DNA from: Paraglaciecola sp030730205
GTDB lineage: Bacteria; Pseudomonadota; Gammaproteobacteria; Enterobacterales; Alteromonadaceae
Reading direction: 5' to 3'
Length of the DNA: 64,000 nucleotides
NCBI RefSeq assembly: GCF_052119645.1
Contig: NZ_JBGQOM010000002.1
Coordinates: 583,737 to 647,736, forward strand
Shown: piece by piece, positions 63,370-64,000 of the stretch
How the letters are laid out: every line of letters starts with the position of its first letter
Position numbering within the stretch: position 1 is the stretch's first letter
Program-made: the position numbers and the translations under genes
The notes under the pieces: generated by a model
Told to the model about the DNA's origin: nothing
What the model saw: the letters and a program-made list of their open reading frames with translations, nothing else
Databases searched by the model: none

Positions 63370-63522
63370 ATGAAGCATGAACTATGCCGTAATCTTGTTT
63401 ATAAACAGTCGCTACTTGAGCATTTGAATGGCGAAAAATGCATAGTTATACAGAAATTTAGCAGATACACCCAACAAACTTGCAAAGCCTGCGGATTATA
63501 CTCACCAAACAAGTGCATTTGA
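63370..63522 (+). pseudogene. remnant of a TnpB/OrfB zinc-finger end
   Basis: A 50-codon frame ends in SRYTQQTCKACGLYSPNKC, resembling the C-terminal zinc finger of IS605/IS1341 TnpB (family pattern YTSQTCS.CG.....N). Only the first CxxC pair is recognisable. No RuvC-like part precedes it. It is likely a decayed insertion element. Confidence 0.4.
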
Positions 63523-63790
63523 ATCACATATTCAGTAATAAAATAAAAGAATTATCAAAAGAAAAATTGGATTAGGTGGAAATTGATTCATTTTGGGGCA
63601 TTTAAATTCGCGAATAAATATGCAAAAGAACCAGACAATATTCATGTGCCATAAGTCGGCTGCGAAAATGATGCTCAATGCCCCAGTAAGAATGAGTTCC
63701 CTAGCATTTGATCCCATCATTCACATAGTTGTGAATGCACACTGTTTGTCGCGCATAAAAATTCTAGCGGGTTACATTTTTGAGTTAGGA

Positions 63791-64000
63791 CGAGATTTGC
63801 AAACGCCAAGCGCGAAGTCGCACCCCTTGGGGTCGCACAATGCAGATAATTGCTGTTAAATCTATTACCTGATTGAATTTGGAGCGGGAAACGAGATTTG
63901 TGAATGCCAAACGCGTTGTCGCCCCCCTTGGGGTCGCACAATGCAGATAATTGCTGTTAAATCTATTAACTGATTGAATTTGGAGCGGGAAACGAGATTT
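63791..64000. repeat. 101-bp tandem repeat, at least 2.1 copies
   Basis: CGAGATTT begins units at 63791, 63892 and 63993, exactly 101 bases apart; the third unit runs off the window. The first copy has drifted at about a dozen positions, the second is near identical with the start of the third. Each unit holds a CCCC-TT-GGGG hairpin. No coding or known site class is evident. Bases 63523-63790 carry no clear feature. Confidence 0.85.

Noticed and set aside
63791..64000. Integron attC cassette array
   Set aside because: GTTAAAT fits the GTTRRRY core, but no matching RYYYAAC partner at the right spacing and no gene between copies.
1..64000. tRNA or rRNA genes
   Set aside because: No T-loop-like GGTTCGAATCC sequences with flanking stems, and no rRNA-like segments were noticed; a tRNA scan was not possible.

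Overview
The window looks like a chromosome segment of a marine gammaproteobacterium of the Alteromonadales type (Glaciecola/Paraglaciecola/Alteromonas-like). The reasons are the housekeeping genes (gcvTHP, glnE, ilvIH, tdk, lpxL, a MaoP/DUF413 gene, DUF3081), the tandem cryptochrome/photolyase genes, and a TPR-sulfotransferase beside a TonB-dependent receptor. The genus is inferred from protein character only; there is no rRNA or other marker gene here.

Bases 1 to about 28,200 are an AT-richer accessory island with almost every gene on the minus strand. From the left it holds: (a) an Hsp70-like chaperone (cut by the window edge), a small GrpE-like protein and a 716-aa TPR protein in one tight operon; (b) a set of small orphan genes, among them a release-factor-like mini-protein lacking GGQ and two MbcA/ParS/Xre (DUF2384)-type antitoxin-like proteins with no recognisable toxin; (c) a Tn7-like transposition operon tnsA-tnsB-tnsC-tniQ-tnsD with two different TniQ-family target selectors, followed on the right by 1.26 kb of non-coding DNA carrying repeats that may be TnsB sites; (d) a lone DEGH-box helicase with a nuclease-like C-terminal region; (e) a type I restriction-modification operon (hsdR, a 102-aa gene, hsdM, hsdS) directly downstream of a CARF-domain sigma54 activator, with a near-consensus sigma54 promoter between them; (f) a small PD-(D/E)XK protein.

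Bases 28,290 to 63,320 are conserved core. They contain the glycine cleavage operon gcvT-gcvH-gcvP with a divergent LysR regulator, an unlisted 55-aa membrane protein, an ExeA/XrtA-type ATPase, a hemolysin III family protein, a GIY-YIG protein, glnE, a TcpQ-domain protein with an LpxL-type acyltransferase, three overlapping photolyase/cryptochrome genes, a GGDEF-EAL protein, tdk, ilvIH, maoP, a complete RND efflux operon with a divergent TetR regulator, a hotdog thioesterase, and a TPR-sulfotransferase plus TonB-dependent receptor. The last 0.6 kb holds a probable TnpB zinc-finger remnant and a 101-bp tandem repeat running off the window.

The points most worth following are the CARF-sigma54 switch placed in front of a restriction system, the Hsp70/GrpE-like/TPR chaperone operon, the double-TniQ Tn7-like element, and the gene-end duplication after hsdS. 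All family assignments were made by eye from motifs, with no database search.
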